From Planctobacterium marinum (GTDB lineage Bacteria; Pseudomonadota; Gammaproteobacteria; Enterobacterales; Alteromonadaceae): 64,000 bases of DNA. A program made the translations under genes and the position numbers. Numbering within the stretch: the first letter of the stretch is position 1; each line of letters begins with the position of its first letter. The notes beneath the pieces were generated by a model that was not told the DNA's origin, did not search any database, and saw only the letters and a list, made by a program, of their open reading frames with translations. Positions 48,641 through 57,459 of this stretch are shown here, in pieces. The stretch lies in the NCBI RefSeq assembly GCF_020687805.1, contig NZ_JAJEWQ010000001.1, positions 414,875-478,874 of the forward strand, in the 5' to 3' direction.

Positions 48641-50020
48641 TTACTGCAGTGTCAGATAACTCACTCCGGACACAACAAACGCCACCAGTACATTCAACAC
48701 AAAACCTTCCCGGGCCATGGTCTTTATTGGGAACTTGTCCGTTCCGTACACGATGGCATTGGGTGCCGTTGCCACAGGCAGCATAAAGGCACAACTGGCC
48801 GATATTGCGGCAGGTATCATTAACAGCGCCGGCTCGATGCCCATTGCCATACCACTCAACGCTAATATTGGCATCAGCAGCGTTGCCGTTGCGGTATTTG
48901 AGGTAATTTCAGTCAAAAAGGTGACAAATAAACAAATCGAAAGAATCAATACCGGTAAAGGTACGCCATCCAGAAAACTGAGCAAATCGCCCATTTTTTG
49001 GCTTAACCCCGACGCGGTAAACGCTTTCGCAATACAAATCCCCCCGGCAAACAATAATAACAAGCCCCAGGGAATATCATTGGCAGTTTTCCAGTCTAAT
49101 AAATTACCGGGTTTACCATCACTATCTTTGTCGCCGGAGGGCACCAGAAACATGGCAATAACCCCTAACAGGGCAATCGTACTGTCGCCAATGGTCCCCA
49201 CCCCAAGTAAATCAGACCAGTAGGGCCTGCTCACCCAGGCTAAAGCAACTAAACCAAACACAGTTACCACACGCTTTTCTGCTGGGCGCCATTGTCCTGA
49301 GGTAGGAATGTTAACGGGACCAAGTTGCCCCAAACCTCGGGTTAACCATAGCGCCATGATAGGAATCGCTATCACAACGATTGGCACGCCGGTTTTCATC
49401 CATTGTAAAAAGGTGACTTCCTGCCCCTGAGATTCCTGATAGACACTGATAAATATAATGTTTGGCGGTGTGCCTATCGGGGTGCCGACGCCGCCCAGAC
49501 TGGCAGCATAAGCAATACCCAGGAGCAAAGCAGCAGCCAACCGCGGATTATCAATAGAGGACAAAATTGCCAGGGCAATTGGCAGCAACATCAAGGTTGT
49601 AGCCGTATTGGAGATCCACATACTCAGCAACGCAGCGGTAAGCATAAAAGCAAGTACCAGTCGCGCCGCACTTTTGCCACCGGTTAATTTTAACATTTGC
49701 AAGGCAAATCGTTTGTGGACGCCGGACTTTTCAATGGCTTTCGACAACATGAACGCGCCCATTAATAACACAATAACATGGCTACCTAAGGCTGATGCGG
49801 CTTCTTTATGGGACAAAACCCCTACTGCCGGAAAAGCTGCAAATGGGATCAAGGAGGTGGCGGGAATAGGTAGCGCTTCTGAAACCCACAACACGGCAGT
49901 AACCAGAGTTATTGCCGCAGTCCAGCTAATCGCTGCAGTAACGCCGATACTGTCCAGATACCATTTGAGTACCCCGGCGATGAGAACCGCGACAACAATA
50001 ATCGCTTGTTTAGTGGTCAT
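48641..50020 (-). CDS. SLC13/DASS-family anion:sodium symporter
   Basis: 459 residues with about 11-12 membrane segments. SNTATTLMLLPIALAIL and TSNTATATLLMPIL are the paired SNT motifs of the divalent anion:sodium symporter family that bind Na+ and substrate. GVGTPIGTPPNIIFI is also conserved. Candidate substrates are dicarboxylates or sulfate; the sequence does not decide. Its start overlaps the nagZ stop by 11 bases, although a transporter for recycled sugars is not indicated. Confidence 0.88.
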   Translation of the reverse strand: MTTKQAIIVVAVLIAGVLKWYLDSIGVTAAISWTAAITLVTAVLWVSEALPIPATSLIPFAAFPAVGVLSHKEAASALGSHVIVLLMGAFMLSKAIEKSGVHKRFALQMLKLTGGKSAARLVLAFMLTAALLSMWISNTATTLMLLPIALAILSSIDNPRLAAALLLGIAYAASLGGVGTPIGTPPNIIFISVYQESQGQEVTFLQWMKTGVPIVVIAIPIMALWLTRGLGQLGPVNIPTSGQWRPAEKRVVTVFGLVALAWVSRPYWSDLLGVGTIGDSTIALLGVIAMFLVPSGDKDSDGKPGNLLDWKTANDIPWGLLLLFAGGICIAKAFTASGLSQKMGDLLSFLDGVPLPVLILSICLFVTFLTEITSNTATATLLMPILALSGMAMGIEPALLMIPAAISASCAFMLPVATAPNAIVYGTDKFPIKTMAREGFVLNVLVAFVVSGVSYLTLQ

Positions 50021-51029
50021 TAAAACTATCCAGAATCTGACGCAGTTCTTGCCAACGCTGCGAAGACTGACAATGGTTTAAGCCGTTGTATTTGGCCTGC
50101 TGCATAATCATTTTCAGGATTGCCGGTGACATTACTGTATCACCCTTGTAATTATCCAGAACTTCAATCGAAGCGTCTCGATTATTGCAAATCAGGGCCA
50201 TATCACAACCAGCTGCCATCGCTAATTGCGCTCGCTCTGTGGGGCTACCGCATTTTACCGCCCCCTCCATCGTCAAATCATCCGAGAACACCGCGCCACT
50301 AAAGGCTAATTCTGTTCTGAGCTTTTGCTCGATCCACACTTTAGAAAAGCCCGCTGGCAAATCATCAAAGGCTGAATAAATAACGTGCGCGGGCATTACG
50401 GCATCCAGCACATTTTGTTGTGCCAATTGTTCAAACACCCAATAATCCGTTGCGAGAACCTCCACAGCAGGACGCTGGTCCACCGGTAATGCAATGTGCG
50501 AATCTTCTTTAACACTGCCATGACCAGGAAAGTGTTTCCCGGTAGTTGCCATACCGGCATCACGCATTCCCTGGCAAAATGACGCGACTAATGCCACCAC
50601 ATCTGACTTATTTTTTGCAAACCCCCGATCCCCTATAACCTCAGAAATGTTATTGATGTCTGCCACTGGGGCAAAACTGATATCAATACCTACGGATTGA
50701 ATTTCCAACGCCATGAGTTCGGCTATGGCACGGCAGTATTTTTTTGCCAGTGCCATATCGCCTTCTGCGCGTTCCAGAATACTCGCCATAGCAGGCAGCT
50801 CACTGAAGACTTTTCTGAAGCGCTGAACACGTCCACCTTCCTGATCAACCGCAAGTAGTAACGGCTTTTTGACTGCCATTCTGATCTCTCGGGTAAGCTC
50901 TGTAATCTGTTGATGATCTTCAAAGTTACGGGTGAAATAGATCAGGCCACCCGTTAACGGATGCTCAAGTATTTCCTTATCTTCCGCCGTCAGAGACTGA
51001 CCGGGAAGGTCCAACATTAAAATTCCCAT
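50010..51029 (-). CDS. nagZ: Beta-N-acetylhexosaminidase NagZ
   Basis: 339 residues (E. coli 341), glycoside hydrolase family 3. AVDQEGGRVQRF, KHFPGHGSVKEDSH (general acid/base His) and the nucleophile in FSDDLTMEG are present. No signal peptide: it acts in the cytoplasm on GlcNAc-anhydroMurNAc peptides in peptidoglycan recycling, a step that also sets AmpC induction in some species. A MupP-like phosphatase in the window may act later in the same route. Confidence 0.95.
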   Translation of the reverse strand: MGILMLDLPGQSLTAEDKEILEHPLTGGLIYFTRNFEDHQQITELTREIRMAVKKPLLLAVDQEGGRVQRFRKVFSELPAMASILERAEGDMALAKKYCRAIAELMALEIQSVGIDISFAPVADINNISEVIGDRGFAKNKSDVVALVASFCQGMRDAGMATTGKHFPGHGSVKEDSHIALPVDQRPAVEVLATDYWVFEQLAQQNVLDAVMPAHVIYSAFDDLPAGFSKVWIEQKLRTELAFSGAVFSDDLTMEGAVKCGSPTERAQLAMAAGCDMALICNNRDASIEVLDNYKGDTVMSPAILKMIMQQAKYNGLNHCQSSQRWQELRQILDSFNDH

Positions 51030-51284
51030 TAATACCGTATTATTGTTGTTTTAAACTGGCACAACTATAAAAGATGCTAAAGGGGCATTGCAATTAGCTT
51101 TACAGCTATTTAACAAACTGATGCAGCCTGATGTTTAAATATCAGGCAATTTACGTTGATTGTTGGCCAAATAGTGCCTGGCGCTGTTCATTTAAAAAAC
51201 CGATAACAGGTATCGAATCTATCAACTGTTATATTTTTAGCTAAGCACTAAACTAAGAACAAGTTCACTCATTCAGGAAAATCT

Positions 51285-51548
51285 ATGTACGCTGTAATTT
51301 TTGGTAGAGATGGTTGCCCGTTTTGTGTCAGAGCAAAAGATCTTGCGGAAAAACTGACCCAGGAAAGGGATGATTTTAAATATCGTTATATCAACATTCA
51401 CGAAGAAGGGATCAGCAAAGCTGACCTTGAAAAAACCGTGGGTAAGCCTGTGGAAACAGTGCCGCAGATCTTTTTAGATCAAACTCATATCGGCGGTTTC
51501 ACTGATTTTGAAGCCTACGCCAAAGAAAACCTTGGCCTGTTTGAATAA
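51285..51548 (+). CDS. grxA: Glutaredoxin 1
   Basis: 87 residues (E. coli 85) with CPFC in GRDGCPFCVRAK (E. coli has CPYC), TVPQIFLD with the cis-proline, and IGGFTDFE. It reduces disulfides with glutathione, including those of class Ia ribonucleotide reductase encoded at 16-20 kb, and could serve the 1-Cys Bcp and ArsC. The 255 bases upstream show no clear OxyR site. Confidence 0.93.
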   Translation: MYAVIFGRDGCPFCVRAKDLAEKLTQERDDFKYRYINIHEEGISKADLEKTVGKPVETVPQIFLDQTHIGGFTDFEAYAKENLGLFE

Positions 51549-51575
51549 GCCGCTGGCTTGAACTACGCCATGTTG

Positions 51576-51631
51576 CCAGAGAGTGTTGCCCGATGCAGCG
51601 AAGCCGCCCCCGGACAAGCAACATTCTCTGG
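51576..51631. repeat. Long inverted repeat between grxA and the alkylation repair gene
   Basis: CCAGAGAGTGTTGC (51576-51589) and GCAACATTCTCTGG (51618-51631) pair over 14 positions with one G-U, around a 28-base loop. TGTTGCC also occurs twice at 51571-51577 and 51584-51590. It ends four bases before the stop of the next gene. No T run, so termination is uncertain. Confidence 0.6.
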
Positions 51632-51634
51632 TAT

Positions 51635-52768
51635 TTACTTACCGGCAATTAGCTCAAATGTGACCTCAGACACCACCTGACCGTTAATTTGCAACGCAAT
51701 TCTGTGTTCGCCCGGGTAATATTTTCTGGTGGTAACTGATTTAAACGAATGCTGCTTTTTTAAGGTGATAGCATCGCCACGGTAAGATTCCAACTGTTTC
51801 CACTTGAAGACTTTCGCACTGTGTGTGCCATTAGCTTTTTTATGCCAGACGATATAATCCACCATCAACTTCTGATTGCCCACTGCTAAACCATGCAATT
51901 CCACCTGCATACTCAGGACACTCTCCATTGCTACCTGCTTCTGAGCCAACCTAAACTGTACACTGCCCTGAAACGGCGTGTAGCCAAACAGGGCTAATAT
52001 TTTGGGATGCCCCTGCTTAAAAAGCGTTCGGCTGGCATGTTTAAGTAAACGCAGGCGCGTCTGATCCGCATCGGGTAAATACTCAGCTACAAACTCACAA
52101 ACAAATTCGGCATTGTCTTTGGCAATATCATTCAGATTATTGGCAACAGAACGACGCACATACTCTTCGTTATCGTTCAGCAAACTCACTAACAACGGCC
52201 TGATTAAATCTGGCTGCGCGATAAATTCTGGCAGCTGCTTTCCCCAGGGTAACCTGGGACGGGTGCCCTCACTGGCCAGTCGCCTGATATGTTTATCGCC
52301 GGATTTGGGCCAGTTCATAATGATGTCAAGTGCCCGCTGCCGGTCAAACAGAATGAAATCACGTATAGCAAACTCAGAACTAAAACGACTGGTTAACACC
52401 TTCAGTAGATTTAACCCTGCCTCAAAATGGTCCGGAATGGCCCGTATACTGACAAAATCAGCCAACGGCATAATTAACCAGCCTCTTATGCCTTCTTGCT
52501 CGACAATCGCCTCATTCATACTGTCTATTTCCGCAGGGTGCAGAATTTCTCTGATGATGGTTTCACAACGTTGAAAGGAGTTCGGCATAAACTGATGCAA
52601 TGCCCCGGTGATCTGTTGTGAACGTTGCTTTAGCTCAAGCTCATTAAAATCAAAGGTGGCTGCTTGCACAAAAGCGTTCTGATTAAATTCCGTATATTGC
52701 TCGTGGATTTTTAGCGCTAACAGTTGCACTAACTCAAGGGAGAACTTGTTTTTAAAAGGTTCAGGCAT
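51635..52768 (-). CDS. DNA alkylation repair protein (AlkD-like HEAT repeats)
   Basis: About 377 residues from the ATG at 52768 (MPEPFKNKFSLELVQLLALKI), the typical family start; a TTG at 52801 would add 11 residues, and neither has a good ribosome site. The sequence consists of helical HEAT-like repeats, with GTRPRLPWGKQLPEFI and NDNEEYVRRSVANNLNDIAKDN characteristic of the PF08713-type family. These glycosylases remove alkylated bases such as 3-methyladenine and 7-methylguanine. It follows psrA by 57 bases in the same direction. Confidence 0.85.
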   Translation of the reverse strand: MPEPFKNKFSLELVQLLALKIHEQYTEFNQNAFVQAATFDFNELELKQRSQQITGALHQFMPNSFQRCETIIREILHPAEIDSMNEAIVEQEGIRGWLIMPLADFVSIRAIPDHFEAGLNLLKVLTSRFSSEFAIRDFILFDRQRALDIIMNWPKSGDKHIRRLASEGTRPRLPWGKQLPEFIAQPDLIRPLLVSLLNDNEEYVRRSVANNLNDIAKDNAEFVCEFVAEYLPDADQTRLRLLKHASRTLFKQGHPKILALFGYTPFQGSVQFRLAQKQVAMESVLSMQVELHGLAVGNQKLMVDYIVWHKKANGTHSAKVFKWKQLESYRGDAITLKKQHSFKSVTTRKYYPGEHRIALQINGQVVSEVTFELIAGK

Positions 52769-52825
52769 GACAGGTGTGATGTGTTTAATCTGGGTCCACA
52801 ATAATGGCTTGTGAACCCAAAACTG

Positions 52826-53452
52826 TCAGGATGTTTTCGGGGCGCTGAATCCCGCAGCGATATAGGTAATCACTTTTCTGATCAGATCTTCAATTTCCAT
52901 GTGCTGCTGGTACTCAGCCTCTGCGATTTCGGACAACGCTTTGCTGGACACCATGGTGAAAACACAAGAGCCCAACGCAAAATGCCAACGCCAGAATACT
53001 TCACTGGGGGATAAGTGCGGTACCGCGAGATGCAATGCCTTGTTCAGATGTTTCAACTCCTGAGTGTAGTGCGTAGTGATGTAGCGTCTTAAATGTCCCT
53101 GAGACTCGTAATAGGCTCTGGCAAACAATTGCACAAACACACGGGTTCCATTGGGCCTGACTTTTTCTAACGACAACAGAGGTTCAACTAACGCACTGAA
53201 CAGCCCCTCAGTACTGGCCGCCTGGGTAGATTGACTCATAGCCATTATTCGCTGATCGAGCGCCGGCATCAGCACGCTTAAATATCTGGCTAATACTTCC
53301 TGTATGAGTTGTTTCTTTGAACCAAAGTGATAATTAACTGAAGCCAGATTCACGTCAGCTTCACTGGTGATGGCTCTGAGAGAAGTATTATCGAAGCCAA
53401 AATCACAGAAGAGATGTTCGGCGGCGTTTAATATGCGATCTTTTGTTGACAC
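52826..53452 (-). CDS. psrA: TetR-family regulator PsrA
   Basis: 208 residues. The helix-turn-helix SLRAITSEADVNLASVNYHFGSKKQLIQ and the ligand domain with SQGHLRRYITTHY and VFWRWHFALGSCVFTM closely resemble PsrA of Pseudomonas and Shewanella. PsrA represses fatty-acid degradation genes and is released by long-chain acyl compounds. A perfect PsrA-type operator lies upstream of fadE at 38524-38545. An imperfect palindrome over its own promoter suggests autorepression. Confidence 0.88.
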   Translation of the reverse strand: MSTKDRILNAAEHLFCDFGFDNTSLRAITSEADVNLASVNYHFGSKKQLIQEVLARYLSVLMPALDQRIMAMSQSTQAASTEGLFSALVEPLLSLEKVRPNGTRVFVQLFARAYYESQGHLRRYITTHYTQELKHLNKALHLAVPHLSPSEVFWRWHFALGSCVFTMVSSKALSEIAEAEYQQHMEIEDLIRKVITYIAAGFSAPKTS

Positions 53453-53485
53453 GTGTACTGTTTATTAATTTTTCTTATGGTTAGG

Positions 53486-53528
53486 ACTGTAAAGTTTCTA
53501 ATTTTAAAGTTCAAGCAACAGGCCTGAA
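53486..53528 (-). promoter_or_regulatory. Probable psrA promoter with imperfect PsrA-like palindrome
   Basis: On the minus strand TTGAAC (53509-53514), 17 bases, TACAGT (53486-53491). TTCAAGC (53510-53516) and GCCTGAA (53522-53528) form an imperfect inverted repeat overlapping the -35, similar to but weaker than the fadE site (5-base spacer instead of 4). Autorepression is an inference. Confidence 0.4.
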
Positions 53529-53563
53529 TTCACGCCAGTATTTAGTAATTTATCGCATTTAGG

Positions 53564-53593
53564 TTGCCTGAACCGTTTAACGCTACTTATACT
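53564..53593 (+). promoter_or_regulatory. Probable promoter of the M2 peptidase gene
   Basis: TTGCCT, 18 bases, TATACT. An 8-base-pair hairpin (CCTTTTTG at 53614-53621, CAAAAAGG at 53631-53638) lies in the leader, and GAGGA precedes the ATG at 53665. Confidence 0.5.
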
Positions 53594-53664
53594 AGGCCCG
53601 AAAAAAATAATAGCCTTTTTGCCACCCAACCAAAAAGGTAACCGACAGATATGAGGAACACTCC

Positions 53665-55497
53665 ATGAATAAACGTTCATTGCTGGCCATTATGGTGGCC
53701 ACAGCCTTTGGCGTGTCGGGATGTAACAATGCATCCGAAACGGCAACCGTTGAAAAGGCACCCGAAAAACAACCAACGGCAGAAGATGCAAAAACTTTTA
53801 TAGCCAATGCGCAAAAAGAATTAGAAAAGCTGCAGTTGCCAGCAGCCCAGGCTGCGTGGGCTTACCAGACTTATATTATTCAGGATACCGCTGCAGTGTC
53901 TGCGTATTTATCTGAAAAGCTGTCCAGTCGTGCTTCTGAACTAGCCAAAGAGTCAGCCAGATTTAATCATGTTGAAGTGGATCCCGACACCCGCAGACAA
54001 CTGGATCTGGTGAGAAACTCGCTGGTATTACCTCCACCCGGTAACGCCGCAGAATCAGAAAGGCTGGCTCAAATAGGCACAGACATGGAAGGCATGTACG
54101 GTGCAGGTCAATATTGTCCTGAAGAAGGCACCTGTTGGGGTCTGACCGAAATGGGCAGCAAGATGGCAACTGAACGGGACGAAAAACTACTGTTAGATAT
54201 CTGGCAGGGTTGGCGTCAGGTGTCACCGCCAATGAAAGATCTTTACATTGAGCAAGTTGACATTGCCAACAAAGGCGCGAAAGAACTGGGATTTGAGAAT
54301 GTCAGCGAACTATGGCGCGGTAAGTACGACATGGAAGCCGATGCATTTGAAAAAGAACTGGACAGACTGTGGGGCCAGGTTGAACCCTTTTATGACGCCC
54401 TGCATTGTCATGTCAGAGCGGAGCTGGGTGAACAATATGGTACTGATGTCGTTCCACAAGACCAGCCTATTCCGGCTCACTTGCTGGGCAACATGTGGGC
54501 GCAGACCTGGGGCAACATTTACGACATCGTAAAACCTGAACAAGAAATGCAGGTCGCTGATGTAACCGCGGCACTGGAAGAAAAAGGCTACGACGAAATT
54601 CAGATGGTCAAGCAAGCTGAAACCTTCTTTACCTCTTTAGGTTTTGAACCGCTGCCTGAGTCATTCTGGGAACGCTCTCAGTTCACACAACCAGCGGATC
54701 GCGATGTAGTATGCCATGCCTCGGCCTGGAACCTGGACGATAAAGAAGACCTGCGCATTAAAATGTGTATTCAAAAAACCGGTGAAGAGTTTGCCGTCAT
54801 ACACCATGAATTGGGCCACAACTTTTATCAACGAGCCTACAATCAGCAACCCCTGTTGTATCGCGGTAGTGCCAATGATGGCTTCCACGAAGCCATTGGC
54901 GACGTAATTGCGCTGTCTATCACGCCAAAGTACATGAAAGAAATTGGTTTGATTGATGAAATCCCGGATGCCTCCAATGACATTGGTATGTTGCTAAAAC
55001 TGGCTTTGGATAAAATTGCGTTTGTACCCTTTGGCCTGCTGGTAGACAAGTGGCGCTGGGGTGTATTCTCAGGTGACGTTGCACCGGAACAGTACAATGA
55101 CTACTGGTGGCAATTGAGAGAAAAATATCAAGGTGTTATGGCGCCGGTAGAGCGCCCTGCTGACGCCTTCGATCCAGGTGCAAAATACCATATCCCTGGC
55201 AACACCCCCTATAGCCGCTACTTCCTGGCACACTTATTACAATTTCAATTCCATCGTGAACTTTGTAAGATTGCCGGTGATGAAGGCCCGGTTCATCGCT
55301 GCTCGATTTATGGCAACGAAGATGCCGGTACAGCACTAAACAACATGCTGGAATTGGGACAAAGTAAAACCTGGCAGGAAGCGTTAGAAACCTTGACCGG
55401 TTCGCCGCAAATGGACGCTACAGCAATTCTGGACTATTTTGCGCCACTGAAAGACTGGCTTGATGAACAAAATCAGGACCGCACTTGCGGTTGGTAA
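53665..55497 (+). CDS. M2-family (ACE-like) peptidase lipoprotein
   Basis: 610 residues. A lipoprotein signal ends in VSGC (cysteine 20, asparagine at +2, outer membrane). The zinc site is H381-E-L-G-H385 with the third ligand E409 in FHEAIGD; the 23-residue spacing between the second His and the Glu equals that in angiotensin-converting enzyme. It is a dipeptidyl-carboxypeptidase-type enzyme acting on peptides outside the cytoplasm, probably for nutrition. A single-gene unit with its own promoter and terminator. Confidence 0.93.
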   Translation: MNKRSLLAIMVATAFGVSGCNNASETATVEKAPEKQPTAEDAKTFIANAQKELEKLQLPAAQAAWAYQTYIIQDTAAVSAYLSEKLSSRASELAKESARFNHVEVDPDTRRQLDLVRNSLVLPPPGNAAESERLAQIGTDMEGMYGAGQYCPEEGTCWGLTEMGSKMATERDEKLLLDIWQGWRQVSPPMKDLYIEQVDIANKGAKELGFENVSELWRGKYDMEADAFEKELDRLWGQVEPFYDALHCHVRAELGEQYGTDVVPQDQPIPAHLLGNMWAQTWGNIYDIVKPEQEMQVADVTAALEEKGYDEIQMVKQAETFFTSLGFEPLPESFWERSQFTQPADRDVVCHASAWNLDDKEDLRIKMCIQKTGEEFAVIHHELGHNFYQRAYNQQPLLYRGSANDGFHEAIGDVIALSITPKYMKEIGLIDEIPDASNDIGMLLKLALDKIAFVPFGLLVDKWRWGVFSGDVAPEQYNDYWWQLREKYQGVMAPVERPADAFDPGAKYHIPGNTPYSRYFLAHLLQFQFHRELCKIAGDEGPVHRCSIYGNEDAGTALNNMLELGQSKTWQEALETLTGSPQMDATAILDYFAPLKDWLDEQNQDRTCGW

Positions 55498-55524
55498 GTA
55501 TCAGTCAGATTTAACTCTATGAGT

Positions 55525-55559
55525 AACAAAGGAGTCGCAAGACTCCTTTGTTGTTTTTG
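55525..55559 (+). terminator. Terminator after the M2 peptidase gene
   Basis: AACAAAGGAGTC-GCAA-GACTCCTTTGTT, a 12-base-pair stem, followed by GTTTTTGT. Confidence 0.85.
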
Positions 55560-55997
55560 TACCTGGTATCAGATGCGACATGCTATGATGTCTCCAATCT
55601 GCAATGCGATAACGCCAATAATCGCCTGAGAACCCGTACGTTTTGACCATAGCAGTACAATATTGCACTGGCCTGGCTCAAAGCGCTCTTTGTATCAGCA
55701 CCTTGCACTTAGTCGCAGTCCATTAGTTATTCCAGTATCGGGATACATCAGCGCAGCCAGCTTCACGTAAATGGCTTGCAATCCAATAATCTAACAATCT
55801 GGCATTCCAACACTCTAATAATCCAAAGCTCAATTTACTTAGCGTCTTCAGAATCCTACTCTTTTTACTGGGTGAGGTGCGCAACAAAATATGACTTCAG
55901 ACATGCTTAGTGTCGGGAAAGCCCTGACCGTTTAATGGCTACGTTCCTAATTAGCCTGAAATAGCCTCATATCGTAAAGTGGGCTCAATAAAAAAGC
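55560..55997. other. Gene-free stretch before the IS element
   Basis: About 440 bases with no supported gene. Small palindromes are present (AGTACAATATTGCACT at 55654-55669, one mismatched pair) and an AT-rich patch with repeated AATCC/AATCT words near 55780-55840. Its last bases are the A-rich outer side of the old lipase terminator (see the IS entries). I see no RNA gene or clear gene remnant. Confidence 0.5.
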
Positions 55998-56007
55998 CCG
56001 CATAGCG
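55998..56007. repeat. Left target-site duplication of the IS4-family element
   Basis: CCGCATAGCG directly abuts the left end of the element and is repeated exactly at 57422-57431 on the other side. Ten bases fits IS4-family duplications (about 9-13). Confidence 0.93.
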
Positions 56008-56016
56008 TAATGCCGT

Positions 56017-57369
56017 TCACTTAGCGTGAGCGGCTTTCTTTTTTCTGGCGATAGGGTATCGGTTTTTAGATGCTTTCAGGCATCTGGGATAGCTCCTTTC
56101 TCGTCGCCCCTCAAGTTTAAATTGAGCGGCATTTCTTTCTACATCCAGTATAATTCTCGGCACATTACCCGGTGCATAGATTGGCATCATAGTGAGCGTA
56201 TGTATGATGTGAGATGACGCATCGCGGAAGCTCAGCTGATTTGGAAAGACCCCCTTTAATGAATGTGCCATCAGAATCATCTTATATCGGATAAGGTTGT
56301 AGGCCAGCAAAACGCCCCATAGCTCCTGAACAATAAGCTCAGGGTTATTACTGCGCAATGTAAAACGGCTTTCCAGCATGTGCTGCTTCATTTCACGGTA
56401 GCCCAATTCTATTTCCCAACGGTGGGAATACAGATCAACAATTTCCGCAGCCGGATACGCCATACAGTCTGTCATTGAGGTCAATATCTCAACTTTCTTG
56501 CCTTTTACGGTTTTGGTTAACAATCGAGCTTCTATGGTTTGGGGTAAATGTTCACGACGCTTTCTGGCCTGTGGTGTGGTTTGCAGGCGTACAAGCACAT
56601 CTTGTTTTCCTATTCTCTTTATTACTTCATATTGCGTTCCCTTCTTTAAGGGTAACAACCAGTGAGTATTCGTTCCTTTTTCATGCCAGTCGTGAAGCAA
56701 TCCCAGTGAATAAAACCCTTTATCAAACAATGTCAGGCTATTGTCTGGAATTGTGTCGATCAGCTTCGAGGCCAGATTCATTTCATTTTCTGCCACGCTG
56801 TCGAAAGCACTATTGAGGATCAGGTGGCTACTTAGTTCCATCATGCACACCATTCGTACCTGGGGATATGCCGCTTCATAGGATTTATTGGCAGTTCGGG
56901 CAAATGCCACATTATTGGCCGGAGTATCAGGTGTACGCCACACTACACCATCAACACCGTAAAGGGATAAACCGCACCATGAGGGGTGTTCCGCTCGTTC
57001 ATGCCAACGCTTTGCTGATAAATGGAATACGTCTTTGACAACCTCTGCCCCCAGCTTTTTTCTTGCCTGAGTCACCGCACTGCGGGCAACATAATCAACA
57101 TCTTGCGGCAAAACCACATCCAGTTTGTTGATCAACTGACATACAGACTCAATCCGGAATAGCGCCATGCCTATTACTGCCCAAATCATTGCATCCATTG
57201 GCAATTTGCGTTTGCGTAGAGTCGCAACGCCATTTGAAGCAAGACATGAATCAACAATATCTGAGTCTAAAACATCTGCCAGACAACGAAACTCGGTGAG
57301 TCGATTGATTGAAGTACGCGCGAGGGCTTCTGAAAGCTCCATAAAAAAATCCGATGACCTTACGATCAT
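56017..57369 (-). CDS. IS4-family transposase
   Basis: 450 residues, no frameshift. The DDE triad is visible as D140 (YGVDGVVW), D216 ([10 protein letters not shown]) and E321, within the family YREK signature: Y314, R317, E321, K328, with exact spacing. The start at 57369 has GAGG upstream; an internal ATG at codon 10 is an alternative. The start codon lies inside a 12-base-pair hairpin. The product cuts and moves the element in cis. Confidence 0.95.
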   Translation of the reverse strand: MIVRSSDFFMELSEALARTSINRLTEFRCLADVLDSDIVDSCLASNGVATLRKRKLPMDAMIWAVIGMALFRIESVCQLINKLDVVLPQDVDYVARSAVTQARKKLGAEVVKDVFHLSAKRWHERAEHPSWCGLSLYGVDGVVWRTPDTPANNVAFARTANKSYEAAYPQVRMVCMMELSSHLILNSAFDSVAENEMNLASKLIDTIPDNSLTLFDKGFYSLGLLHDWHEKGTNTHWLLPLKKGTQYEVIKRIGKQDVLVRLQTTPQARKRREHLPQTIEARLLTKTVKGKKVEILTSMTDCMAYPAAEIVDLYSHRWEIELGYREMKQHMLESRFTLRSNNPELIVQELWGVLLAYNLIRYKMILMAHSLKGVFPNQLSFRDASSHIIHTLTMMPIYAPGNVPRIILDVERNAAQFKLEGRRERSYPRCLKASKNRYPIARKKKAAHAK

Positions 57370-57377
57370 CGGATTTT
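57346..57377 (-). promoter_or_regulatory. Hairpin over the transposase start
   Basis: On the minus strand AAAATCCGATGA-TCGTAAGG-TCATCGGATTTT is a perfect 12-base-pair stem followed by a T run. The ATG of the transposase is in the 5' arm. In IS10 and IS50 such structures block transposase translation from transcripts entering from outside; the T run could also terminate them. The role here is inferred by analogy. Confidence 0.7.
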
Positions 57378-57421
57378 GATCCTCTTGTGCCGAATGTCAA
57401 CTTCTTAACTGATCGGCATTA

Positions 57422-57431
57422 CCGCATAGCG
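57422..57431. repeat. Right target-site duplication; remnant of the lipase terminator
   Basis: Second copy of CCGCATAGCG. Removing the element and one copy restores GCCCGC-ATA-GCGGGC with an A run on the left and TTT on the right, an intrinsic terminator for the lipase gene on the minus strand. The copy left next to the gene keeps only a short stem and no T run. Confidence 0.88.
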
Positions 57432-57459
57432 GGCTTTGGTATTACATCGATGAGATTAA

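Larger units (their letters stand above)
56008..57421 (-). mobile_element. Complete IS4-family insertion sequence
   Basis: 1414 bp. The left end reads TAATGCCGTTCACTTAG; the right end, read inwards, is TAATGCCGATCAGTTAAG, the known IS4-type terminal repeat (15 of 18 positions shared). A perfect 10-bp target duplication flanks it, and its transposase is intact with all catalytic residues. Intact ends, gene and duplication together suggest recent insertion and possible activity. E. coli IS4 is 1426 bp. Confidence 0.93.

Noticed and set aside
48717..50081. Two long plus-strand open frames opposite the SLC13 transporter
   Set aside because: Both lie within the transporter gene on the other strand and have no family features.
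51180..51284. OxyR site before grxA
   Set aside because: GATA/CTAT words occur, but not at the required 11-base steps.
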